Positions 1 to 5,499 of a stretch of 5,499 nucleotides of DNA are shown here, one piece after another (the first letter of the stretch is position 1; each line of letters begins with the position of its first letter). A program made the translations under genes and the position numbers. A model generated the notes under the pieces. The model was not told where the DNA came from. It searched no databases and saw only the letters and a program-made list of their open reading frames with translations. The DNA lies in NCBI GenBank assembly GCA_003447515.1, contig DLZA01000357.1, forward strand, positions 1,160 through 6,658, written 5' to 3'. The stretch comes from Paracoccaceae bacterium (lineage in GTDB: Bacteria; Pseudomonadota; Alphaproteobacteria; Rhodobacterales; Rhodobacteraceae).

Positions 1-1
1 C

Positions 2-67
2 GATAGCCAGCTGAATGCCCTCTTACACCGTGACAGTTTTCAGCAAATGGAGCAAAACCAGGCTTGA
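2..67 (+). CDS. Possible C-terminal tail of an upstream gene (partial)
   Basis: The frame starting at base 2 is open from the window edge for 21 codons and closes at a TGA at 65-67, 31 nt before the chosen radA start. The residues are polar and rich in Gln, Leu and Asn (it ends FQQMEQNQA), like a helical protein tail. I do not recognise a family. In many Alphaproteobacteria the gene before radA is alr (alanine racemase), but this tail does not resemble an alanine racemase C-terminus that I know. The stretch is short enough to be open by chance, so this is only a candidate. Confidence 0.25.
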   Translation, partial: DSQLNALLHRDSFQQMEQNQA

Positions 68-98
68 TCAAACGCCATTAATCCCGCAAATACAATTA

Positions 99-1472
99 AT
101 GGTAAAACCAACCCACTCATTCTCCTGCTCTCTCTGTGGCGCCTCCCACAAAAAATGGACGGGCAGATGCGATGCCTGCGGCGAATGGAACTCAGTCCAA
201 GAACAAGAACCTCTTGCCGCTGGCCCAGGCACAAAAACCCTTGGCGCGACAAAGGGATGCAAAATCACGCTTAGCGATCTACAAACTGAAGACAAACCGC
301 TTCTGCGTGCCAAATGCGGCATGGACGAATTGGATCGTGTGCTTGGTGGTGGTCTTGTTCCTGCATCTGCCATACTTGTAGGCGGTGATCCTGGCATTGG
401 TAAATCCACGCTTTTATTACAAGCCGCTGCAAAATTCGCCCTCGCAGGCAGGAAAGCCATCTACGTCTCAGGCGAGGAAGCTGCTTCACAAATACGTATG
501 CGCGCTCAGCGTCTTGACTTATCACACTCCCCGGTACGGCTGGCTTCAGAATCTAACTTACGTGATATCCTAACGACCCTCGATATAGAGCGCCCGGACC
601 TGGTCGTCATCGATTCTATTCAGACCATGTGGATCGACCATATTGATAGCGCTCCAGGATCCGTTTCCCAAGTTCGTGCGGTTGCGCACGAACTAACCAC
701 TTTTGCCAAGCGCAAAGGCATTGCAGTGATCCTTGTCGGCCACGTGACCAAAGAGGGCCAAATCGCTGGCCCTCGTATCGTCGAACACATGGTTGACACG
801 GTGCTCTATTTTGAAGGCGAACGCGGCCACCAATTCCGTATTTTACGCGCAGTTAAAAACCGCTTTGGCCCTGCAGACGAAATCGGTGTGTTTGAAATGA
901 CAGGGTCTGGACTAAAGGAGGTTCCAAACCCCTCTGCTTTGTTCCTATCAGACCGTGAAAAGCCAGCACCAGGCTCGGTTGTTTTTGCTGGCGTCGAAGG
1001 TACCCGACCACTTTTAATAGAAATTCAAGCTCTTGTTGCTCAATCTTCATTAGCAAACGCCCGCCGCGCCGTAGTCGGCTGGGATAGTCAGCGTCTTTCT
1101 ATGATCCTCGCTGTTCTCGAATCCCGCTGCGGTGTCTCGTTTTCTGGTATGGACGTGTATCTAAACATCGCGGGTGGGATGCGCATCTCTGAGCCCGCCG
1201 CAGATTTGGCTGTTGCAGCAGCTTTGATATCAGCTCGCCAAGGCACCAGCTTACCAGCACACTTGGTTACCTTTGGCGAAATAAGCCTTTCGGGTGGATT
1301 GAGGCCCATTTCCCAGGCAGAGGCCCGTCTAAAAGAAGCCAAAAAGCTTGGCTTTCGTGACGCATTTGCGCCATCACGGATGAAATTAGCCAGCACCTCT
1401 GGCATGAATGTAAAAAAAGTGGAAGATGTAGGGGCGTTTATTGCTAACTGTTTTGGCGATCTACAGGCCTAA
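99..1472 (+). CDS. radA: DNA repair protein RadA (Sms), RecA-like ATPase with Lon-like domain
   Basis: RadA is a cytoplasmic RecA-family ATPase that promotes branch migration of recombination intermediates during homologous-recombination repair. From the start at 99 the protein has 457 residues, the usual family length. Domains in order: an N-terminal zinc finger with Cys10, Cys13, Cys24 and Cys27 (CSLCG...CDACG); a RecA-like core with Walker A GGDPGIGKST at about 95-104 and Walker B LVVIDSIQT at 168-176; the RadA signature KNRFG at 253-257; and a C-terminal Lon-protease-like domain that lacks protease function in the family, with DVYLNIAGGMRISEPAADLA near 365-385. The frame is open back to an ATG at 15, but that would add 28 residues before the zinc finger, which RadA proteins do not carry, so ATG 99 is preferred even though no clear Shine-Dalgarno precedes it. 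All motifs are intact. cvpA follows after 13 nt, suggesting co-transcription. Confidence 0.96.
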   Translation: MVKPTHSFSCSLCGASHKKWTGRCDACGEWNSVQEQEPLAAGPGTKTLGATKGCKITLSDLQTEDKPLLRAKCGMDELDRVLGGGLVPASAILVGGDPGIGKSTLLLQAAAKFALAGRKAIYVSGEEAASQIRMRAQRLDLSHSPVRLASESNLRDILTTLDIERPDLVVIDSIQTMWIDHIDSAPGSVSQVRAVAHELTTFAKRKGIAVILVGHVTKEGQIAGPRIVEHMVDTVLYFEGERGHQFRILRAVKNRFGPADEIGVFEMTGSGLKEVPNPSALFLSDREKPAPGSVVFAGVEGTRPLLIEIQALVAQSSLANARRAVVGWDSQRLSMILAVLESRCGVSFSGMDVYLNIAGGMRISEPAADLAVAAALISARQGTSLPAHLVTFGEISLSGGLRPISQAEARLKEAKKLGFRDAFAPSRMKLASTSGMNVKKVEDVGAFIANCFGDLQA

Positions 1473-1479
1473 AGAAGGG
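1473..1479 (+). promoter_or_regulatory. Shine-Dalgarno of the cvpA-family gene
   Basis: AGAAGGG lies six bases before ATG 1486 and directly after the radA stop. It decides the start: the same frame is open back to 1441 inside radA, but only ATG 1486 has a well-placed ribosome binding site, and it puts the first membrane segment at the N-terminus as the CvpA family expects. Confidence 0.7.
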
Positions 1480-1485
1480 TACAGA

Positions 1486-2040
1486 ATGGATGGTTTTACA
1501 CTTTTAGATGGCGGAGTAATAATTGTCATCCTCGTCTCAGCAGTTCTCGCGCATTCACGTGGATTGGTACGTGAGCTGCTGTCCATCGCAGGCTGGGCCT
1601 TTGCAGGCATTGTGGCCTATATGCTCACCCCAGCCGTAGAGCCGCTCCTTCGCGAAGTCCCAATTTTGTCAGAACTTATTAGTGGCTCTTGCATGCTTTC
1701 ACTCATTGTAGCATTCGCCGTGGTCTTTGCGTTAGCTTTAATCGTTTCGTCAATCTTCACACCACTATTTTCAAGCATTATCCAAAAATCGATTCTTGGC
1801 GGAATTGACCAAGGAATGGGGTTTCTATTTGGCGTTGTACGCGGCATTCTCCTGGTCCTAGTAATGTTGATACTTTATGATAATATTTTAGCTACAGACG
1901 ATCGTTTGGACATTGTCGAAAACAGCAAATCACGCGAAATCCTTTCAACAAGCCAATCCAACCTAGCCGCAATGCTCCCAACAGAGGTACCGAACTGGCT
2001 CGAGAAACGTTACGAGGGATTTGTAGGTTATTGCGAATAA
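1486..2040 (+). CDS. cvpA: CvpA family inner-membrane protein
   Basis: This 184-residue protein matches the CvpA (colicin V production) family in size, topology and motifs. About four hydrophobic segments can be seen, at roughly residues 8-24, 31-48, 68-92 and 111-131, followed by a soluble polar tail of about 50 residues. The family pattern of Gly, Asp and Arg around the last segment is present as LGGIDQGMGFLFGVVRG at 104-120, as is the early HSRGLVRELLSIAGW block at 23-37. The molecular function is not settled: E. coli CvpA is needed for colicin V production and has been linked to envelope stress and bile resistance. The gene follows radA after 13 nt and lies before purF, and cvpA next to purF is a widespread arrangement. 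No truncation or missing segment is seen. The family call is strong; any precise role would be inference. Confidence 0.9.
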   Translation: MDGFTLLDGGVIIVILVSAVLAHSRGLVRELLSIAGWAFAGIVAYMLTPAVEPLLREVPILSELISGSCMLSLIVAFAVVFALALIVSSIFTPLFSSIIQKSILGGIDQGMGFLFGVVRGILLVLVMLILYDNILATDDRLDIVENSKSREILSTSQSNLAAMLPTEVPNWLEKRYEGFVGYCE

Positions 2041-2323
2041 TCAGCGATCACAACTAAACTCCCTATTGTTTAATCAGACCGATGAAAAAGTAGGTCAGAT
2101 GACCTTGTAGGAAATATATTTAACGACCTTAGAATAAAACTGAAATCACAAATTTTTTGCACAACACATCGGAATTATCGGTGCTGTAACAGCTAATTTA
2201 GCCCAAATAAAACATTGACGTAGATTTCAAACGTATTTGCGACTGTGAACTTATAGCCCATAGACTCCTACCTGTCCGACAGGCTATACCTCCGCTAATT
2301 GCTGCAACATCTGGAATCGCTTC
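2041..2323. other. Non-coding spacer between cvpA and purF
   Basis: This 283-nt A+T-rich spacer contains no convincing gene on either strand: stops are frequent, and a minus-strand open frame that enters it is a shadow of purF. No stem followed by a T-run is seen, so no intrinsic terminator for the radA-cvpA unit can be called. It holds short inverted repeats: AGGTCA-GA-TGACCT at 2092-2105, GCTGT-A-ACAGC at 2183-2193, and the nested pair at 2252-2288 listed separately. A TTGACG at 2215-2220 resembles a -35 box, but no good -10 lies 16-18 nt downstream. Confidence 0.6.
2252..2288 (+). promoter_or_regulatory. Candidate purF leader with two alternative hairpins
   Basis: TATAGCC at 2252-2258 is the exact reverse complement of GGCTATA at 2282-2288. 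Inside it, CCTGT at 2271-2275 pairs with ACAGG at 2279-2283 around a 3-nt loop. The two stems share the bases GG at 2282-2283, so in RNA they cannot both form completely. The element ends 35 nt before the purF ATG. It could be a small regulatory leader or an operator-like site. There is no T-run for a terminator, and no purine riboswitch core is recognised. Short repeats like these also arise by chance. Confidence 0.3.
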
Positions 2324-3796
2324 ATGCTGAGCCAAATTAAGCCCTTCTTTGCGCACCCGTTTGACGACGACAAGCTTAAGGAAGAATGCGGTATTTTTGG
2401 CGTTATCAGCGTTGCAGATGCCGCCAATTTTGTTGCTCTTGGCCTGCACGCATTACAACACCGCGGGCAAGAAGCAGGTGGTATAGTATCATACGATCCA
2501 GACCAAGGATTTAACTCTGCCCGCAGGTTTGGTTACGTGCGCGACAACTTCACGAAAGCCTCCCTTATGGAGACCCTTCCAGGGTCTAATTCCATTGGAC
2601 ACGTACGTTATTCTACAGCGGGATCAAAAGGCCAAACCGCCATCCGCGATGTACAACCGTTTTTTGGTGAATTCTCACTTGGTGGTTGTGCCATCGCTCA
2701 CAATGGCAATCTTACAAACGCCGACGCTTTACGTACTGAACTCATCTCGCGTGGCTCAATTTTTCAATCTTCCTCCGACTCTGAGTGCATCATCCACTTG
2801 ATTGCCCGATCTTATCAAAACTCCCTGCCCGAGCGTTTAAAAGATGCGCTCCGCCGTGTGGAGGGTGCGTTTTCTGTAATTGCACAAACCCGCACCAAAC
2901 TGATCGGTGTGCGTGATGCACTCGGCGTCCGCCCCCTCGTGCTCGGTCAATTGGGTGACGGTTGGGTTCTTTCGTCAGAGACCTGTGCACTCGACATTAT
3001 CGGCGCAAACTTTATCCGCGAAGTCGAGCCTGGCGAAATGATCATCTGCTCCGCTAGCGGTATCGAAAGTAGCTACCCTTTTGAAAAAGCCAATGCCCGC
3101 CCTTGCATATTCGAACATGTCTATTTTTCACGCCCTGACAGCATTTTAGGCGGTCAATCAGTCTATGAAACTCGCCGTCAAATTGGCGTGGAACTTGCAA
3201 AGGAAGCCCCTGTAGACGCCGATCTCGTTTGCCCTGTGCCAGATAGCGGCACACCAGCAGCCATCGGATACAGCCAGGAGAGTGGCATACCCTATGCGAT
3301 GGGCATTATCCGAAACCAATACATGGGTCGCACGTTTATTGAGCCAACCGAACAAATACGCAACATGGGGGTGCTCCTAAAGCTCAACGTAAACCGAGCC
3401 TTGATCAAAGACAAACGCGTTATTTTAGTAGATGACTCAGTGGTACGTGGCACCACCAGTATTAAGATAAAGGACATGGTTCTAGACGCAGGAGCAAAAG
3501 AGGTGCACCTGAGAATCGCAAGCCCACCCACCGCATGGCCTTGCTTCTACGGAGTTGACACTCCAAAACGCGAAAAGCTCTTAGCTGCTTCGATGACGGA
3601 GGAAGAAATGCGCAAGCATCTAGCCGTCTCTTCACTAAAGTTCATTTCTCTTGATGGCTTGTATCGCGCCGCGGGTGAAAAAAATGGACGGAATAAGATG
3701 TCGCCTGCGTATTGTGATGCATGTTTCAGCGGAGAATATCCTGTGAAGCCTGCAGATCAAATAGAAAACGGATTCGTGATGAAAGCAGCGGAATAA
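2324..3796 (+). CDS. purF: Amidophosphoribosyltransferase (glutamine PRPP amidotransferase)
   Basis: PurF makes 5-phosphoribosylamine from PRPP and glutamine, the first committed step of de novo purine synthesis, in the cytoplasm. The 490-residue protein is full length. Its N-terminus carries a 21-residue propeptide ending KLKEE, whose removal would expose the catalytic Cys22 (CGIFG). The glutaminase (Ntn-hydrolase) domain shows HRGQEAGG at 46-53, RYSTAG at 95-100, HNGNL at 126-130 and SDSE at 151-154. The phosphoribosyltransferase domain carries the PRPP loop VILVDDSVVRGTTS at 366-379. Four cysteines, Cys261, Cys407, Cys464 and Cys467, match the spacing of the [4Fe-4S] ligands of Bacillus subtilis PurF, so this is the propeptide-plus-cluster type and not the cluster-free E. 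coli type. ATG 2324 is the only plausible start: an in-frame TAG lies at 2261-2263 and no other ATG, GTG or TTG lies between. The ribosome binding site is weak (TGGA at 2312-2315). Confidence 0.98.
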   Translation: MLSQIKPFFAHPFDDDKLKEECGIFGVISVADAANFVALGLHALQHRGQEAGGIVSYDPDQGFNSARRFGYVRDNFTKASLMETLPGSNSIGHVRYSTAGSKGQTAIRDVQPFFGEFSLGGCAIAHNGNLTNADALRTELISRGSIFQSSSDSECIIHLIARSYQNSLPERLKDALRRVEGAFSVIAQTRTKLIGVRDALGVRPLVLGQLGDGWVLSSETCALDIIGANFIREVEPGEMIICSASGIESSYPFEKANARPCIFEHVYFSRPDSILGGQSVYETRRQIGVELAKEAPVDADLVCPVPDSGTPAAIGYSQESGIPYAMGIIRNQYMGRTFIEPTEQIRNMGVLLKLNVNRALIKDKRVILVDDSVVRGTTSIKIKDMVLDAGAKEVHLRIASPPTAWPCFYGVDTPKREKLLAASMTEEEMRKHLAVSSLKFISLDGLYRAAGEKNGRNKMSPAYCDACFSGEYPVKPADQIENGFVMKAAE

Positions 3797-3935
3797 GGCA
3801 GGTTTATCGCTATAAAAAATGTGTAATGGTCGGTTCTACGCGCTTGGGGGTCAACGAAAAGTGTAATTTAGGTAACTCTTAGCATTCTCAACGACTGCTC
3901 TTGACCCGCATCAAAATTCCAGCGACACGTTTTTT
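3797..3935. other. Spacer between purF and the SDR gene
   Basis: These 139 nt contain no gene. GGGTCAA at 3848-3854 and TTGACCC at 3901-3907 form a 7-bp inverted repeat with a 46-nt gap, and GTGTAAT occurs twice exactly 40 nt apart (3821-3827 and 3861-3867), each after an A-run. Neither a terminator for purF nor a clear promoter for the next gene can be recognised. The bases just before ATG 3936 are a T-run without a Shine-Dalgarno sequence. Confidence 0.5.
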
Positions 3936-4586
3936 ATGACACAAAGCATCTCCCTCATCACCGGCGCTTCTCGCGGCCTCGGCGCTGCAATAGCCGAAGC
4001 ACTCTCAGCTCAAGGTCACCATATCATCGCGCTCGCCCGGACCACCGGTGCACTAGAAGAGCTTGACGATCGCATCCTAACTAGGGATGGAACCTGTACG
4101 CTGGTCCCGCTTGACATCAAAGATAAAGAAGCTGTTGCACGCATGGCCATATCTATCAGTGATCGCTGGGGTGGGCTTGATCTTTGGATCCACTGCATTG
4201 TTCATGCACCTCCAATGTCCCCAGCTAATATGGCCACACAGAAAGACTGGGACGACTCTTTTAATATTAACGTCCGCATGACCCAACAATTAATTGTTAA
4301 CTTTGACCCTCTGCTAGAGCCCCGCAAGGGCACAGCTGTTCACTGCATCGATGACCGCGCAGGCCAAAAATTTATGGCAGCCTACGGCGCATCAAAAGTT
4401 GCACAACAGGCCCTATTCGATTCTTGGGCAACGGAAGTGAAACCAAAGGGTCGTAGGGTAATCGGGTTTTCGCCCAGTCCGATGCCTACGGCTACCCGTG
4501 CACGCTTCTACCCAGGCGAAGACCGCACAACACTAACGCCATGTTCAATTGAGGCTCAGCGCCTGATTGAGCAACTCAAAGAATGA
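3936..4586 (+). CDS. SDR-fold NAD(P)-dependent oxidoreductase, divergent active site
   Basis: This 216-residue protein has the classical short-chain dehydrogenase/reductase Rossmann fold. The cofactor loop TGASRGLG is at residues 9-16, an acidic LD at 59-60 sits where the adenine ring binds, the structural Asn is at about 112 (NINV), and the catalytic pair is Tyr150 and Lys154 (YGASK). Two standard elements are missing: the NNAG motif is replaced by CIVHAPP near 87-93, and the block that normally holds the catalytic Ser reads CIDDRAGQKF at 137-146. A conserved-looking PMPTATRARFYPGED follows at 182-196. My recollection is that an SDR group found near purF in Alphaproteobacteria has a similar DDRAG block, so this is probably a subfamily trait and not decay. 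The substrate is unknown. The length is slightly short of the usual 230-250 residues, with a compact C-terminus. The start at ATG 3936 puts the glycine loop at the expected distance. A decayed HAD gene follows 3 nt after the stop, suggesting a former two-gene operon. Confidence 0.88.
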   Translation: MTQSISLITGASRGLGAAIAEALSAQGHHIIALARTTGALEELDDRILTRDGTCTLVPLDIKDKEAVARMAISISDRWGGLDLWIHCIVHAPPMSPANMATQKDWDDSFNINVRMTQQLIVNFDPLLEPRKGTAVHCIDDRAGQKFMAAYGASKVAQQALFDSWATEVKPKGRRVIGFSPSPMPTATRARFYPGEDRTTLTPCSIEAQRLIEQLKE

Positions 4587-4589
4587 TCC

Positions 4590-5228
4590 ATGCAAACCAC
4601 GCCAGAACTTGTTAAATTCGCTTGTGACGAGGTTTTAGTTGACAGCGAACTAATCGCCAATCGCGTGTTATTTGACATCCTAACGCGAAACGACGCGACC
4701 TTTACATTTGAGCAATCATGCATTTGGGTCACAGAAAAATATCTACGCAATTATTGCTGACGCAAAAAAATAATATTACACCAGCCAACACTTGGATCGA
4801 TGAGTTCTATGCGAGCAGCATCAAAAAGCTTCGCAAAAACTGCCAAACTATCCCGCATATTCTTAATGTCATCGAAGCATTAACCGTGGCCGAAATTGCC
4901 TTTTGTGTCACAGGAAACAGAATCCACCCAAAAATGCAGGCAACACTGTCCACCACAGGCCTACTGCTTTTTATCTTACGGTAAAATATATTCGGGCTTT
5001 GACATACCAAAAGGCAAAACAGCCCCTGATTAATTTTTGCATACCACCCGCGAATTCAATACGGATCCGACCAATCGAGTGATCATTGAAGATAGTGCTG
5101 CTGGCCTAGAGACAGCACATGCCGCAGGTATTACTAGTTTCGCGTACGACCCTTCACCCGGCATGCCACTCTTTAGCGCAATCCCCTTCAAATGTATGAA
5201 AAGTTTACCGAAGCTACTTAACCTGTAA
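4590..5228 (+). pseudogene. Decayed HAD-superfamily hydrolase (phosphatase / beta-phosphoglucomutase-like)
   Basis: Remains of one HAD gene run over 639 nt, exactly 213 codons including the stop, close to the usual 215-230. Block 1 (4590-4760) has KFACDEVLVDSELIANRVL where intact relatives read FDCDGVLVDSE: the nucleophile Asp is Ala (GCT at 4620-4622) and the motif Gly is Glu (GAG at 4629-4631). This frame ends at TGA 4758-4760. Block 2 continues in another frame from about 4745 to 4979, with WIDEFYASS, IPHILNVIEALTV, FCVTGNRIHPKM and QATLSTTGLLLF, the cap and motif II region. Block 3 returns to the first frame from about 4980 with SGFDIPKGKTAPD (motif III Lys), is broken by TAA 5031-5033, then reads RVIIEDSAAGLETAHAAGIT (motif IV) and ends at TAA 5226-5228. 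At least two compensating frameshifts, an internal nonsense codon and loss of the nucleophile make function very unlikely. It begins 3 nt after the SDR stop, so it was probably translated with that gene. Confidence 0.88.
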
Positions 5229-5346
5229 AACACAACATTCTTAAGGGCTTAATTAATCATGCCCCATGCATTCCACGACCAATGATTTCTAAATCAAGGA
5301 ATACCAGTCATTCATTCAAAGTTTTTAATTGCGCATGTATGAATTT

Positions 5347-5391
5347 GAAACACCTCTTGGAAATGTGATTGGCATACATTTCAAGAGTTTC
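5347..5391. repeat. Imperfect inverted repeat, 16 paired bases around a 9-nt loop
   Basis: The left arm (5347-5366) is GAAAC, a 3-nt bulge ACC, TCTTG, a 1-nt bulge G, then AAATGT. The right arm (5376-5391) is ACATTT, CAAGA, GTTTC without interruption. All 16 bases of the right arm pair with the left arm, and the loop is 5367-5375. No T-run follows on either strand, so a classical intrinsic terminator is not supported. It could be a structured RNA, a remnant of a small mobile repeat, or an attenuated terminator. Confidence 0.6.
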
Positions 5392-5424
5392 CTTAAAAAG
5401 CCGGCTTTGCACAGCACCAGTTAT

Positions 5425-5436
5425 AAATATATATTT
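5425..5436. repeat. 12-bp A/T palindrome
   Basis: AAATATATATTT is perfectly self-complementary. Being all A and T in an A+T-rich stretch it has low information and may be chance, but it lies 17 nt before a second 12-bp palindrome. Confidence 0.4.
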
Positions 5437-5452
5437 GAATTTTTTCGCTTAA

Positions 5453-5464
5453 AACAATATTGTT
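5453..5464. repeat. 12-bp palindrome AACAATATTGTT
   Basis: AACAATATTGTT is perfectly self-complementary and less trivial than its neighbour because it holds a G/C pair at matching positions. Its form, a short dyad in A+T-rich DNA, would suit a dimeric regulator upstream of a gene to the right, but no such gene is visible in the window. Confidence 0.4.
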
Positions 5465-5499
5465 AATAACACTTCAATCGCAGCAAGCATTAAATTTTT

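Larger units (their letters stand above)
5229..5499. other. A+T-rich non-coding region at the right end
   Basis: No gene is supported in these 271 nt on either strand. The only open stretch at the edge is a short minus-strand frame (5449-5499) with a hydrophobic translation and a TAA, too short to call. Visible structure: a small stem TTAAG-GG-CTTAA at 5241-5252 just after the HAD pseudogene, the large imperfect hairpin at 5347-5391, and two palindromes at 5425-5436 and 5453-5464. The region may be old spacer, the remains of a further lost gene, or a control region for a gene beyond the window. Confidence 0.6.

Noticed and set aside
15..98. Longer RadA with 28 extra N-terminal residues starting at ATG 15
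   Set aside because: The extra residues precede the zinc finger, match nothing in RadA, and would overlap the possible upstream coding tail. ATG 99 gives the normal family length.
2215..2243. Sigma-70-type promoter for purF with TTGACG as -35
   Set aside because: The hexamer 17 nt downstream is TGCGAC, a poor -10. It remains possible but is not supported well enough to list.
2198..2449. Minus-strand frame of 83 codons across the purF start
   Set aside because: It overlaps the strongly conserved purF N-terminus and half of it is non-coding spacer. Its translation resembles no family.
3901..3929. Promoter for the SDR gene with TTGACC as -35
   Set aside because: No -10-like hexamer lies at proper spacing, and the transcript would begin about at the ATG itself. 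TTGACC is also half of the inverted repeat.
4718..4984. Stand-alone small gene of 88 codons
   Set aside because: Its residues match the cap and motif II region of a HAD hydrolase, continuing block 1 and preceding block 3, so it is an internal fragment of the pseudogene.
4740..4985. Programmed frameshifting to make an intact HAD protein
   Set aside because: Two separate shifts plus a nonsense codon and loss of the nucleophile would all have to be bypassed; decay is much simpler. The A-run near 4764-4770 is the only slippery-looking site and lies after the stop at 4758-4760.
5037..5228. Stand-alone small gene starting at TTG
   Set aside because: It is the C-terminal HAD block with motif IV, in the same frame as the segment before the TAA at 5031-5033. 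It is a fragment, not an independent gene.
5449..5499. Minus-strand C-terminus of a gene entering from the right edge (ends AAIEVLLTILF)
   Set aside because: Only 16 codons, hydrophobic but without recognisable family, and in A+T-rich DNA where such a run can be chance.
1..5499. CRISPR array, tRNA, rRNA, insertion sequence or defence system
   Set aside because: No regularly spaced repeats, no tRNA cloverleaf or rRNA sequence, no transposase-like protein and no known defence domains were recognised on either strand.

Overview
The window looks like a stretch of an alphaproteobacterial chromosome with moderate G+C. The basis is the plus-strand order radA - cvpA - purF - short-chain dehydrogenase, an arrangement I recall from many Alphaproteobacteria, together with the character of the proteins. 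No finer placement is possible by eye. All supported genes lie on the plus strand.

Layout. Positions 1-67 may hold the last codons of an upstream gene. RadA (DNA repair and branch migration, 99-1472) follows, then after 13 nt a CvpA-family membrane protein (1486-2040) with a good Shine-Dalgarno sequence. A 283-nt non-coding gap leads to purF (2324-3796), the first committed enzyme of purine synthesis. The last part of that gap can form two hairpins that exclude each other. After another 139 nt comes an SDR-fold oxidoreductase (3936-4586) of a divergent type. Three nucleotides after it begins a HAD-superfamily hydrolase (4590-5228) that is clearly a pseudogene. Its catalytic Asp is replaced by Ala, its frame is shifted twice, and it has in-frame stops, yet homology-like blocks run along the whole original length. 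The last 271 nt (5229-5499) are A+T-rich and show no gene, but contain a notable imperfect hairpin and two perfect 12-bp palindromes.

How the genes work together. radA and cvpA are probably co-transcribed. cvpA and purF are often neighbours in bacteria (the E. coli cvpA-purF operon is the classic case), but here the long gap suggests that purF has its own leader or promoter. The SDR and the dead HAD gene look like a former two-gene unit. Whether the SDR still has a job without its partner cannot be read from the sequence.

No new multi-gene system is visible. The most informative signals are the decayed HAD gene and the roomy, A+T-rich spacers, which fit a lineage losing genes (for example by host association or a population bottleneck), the unusual active site of the SDR, and the structured non-coding segments before purF and at the right end.
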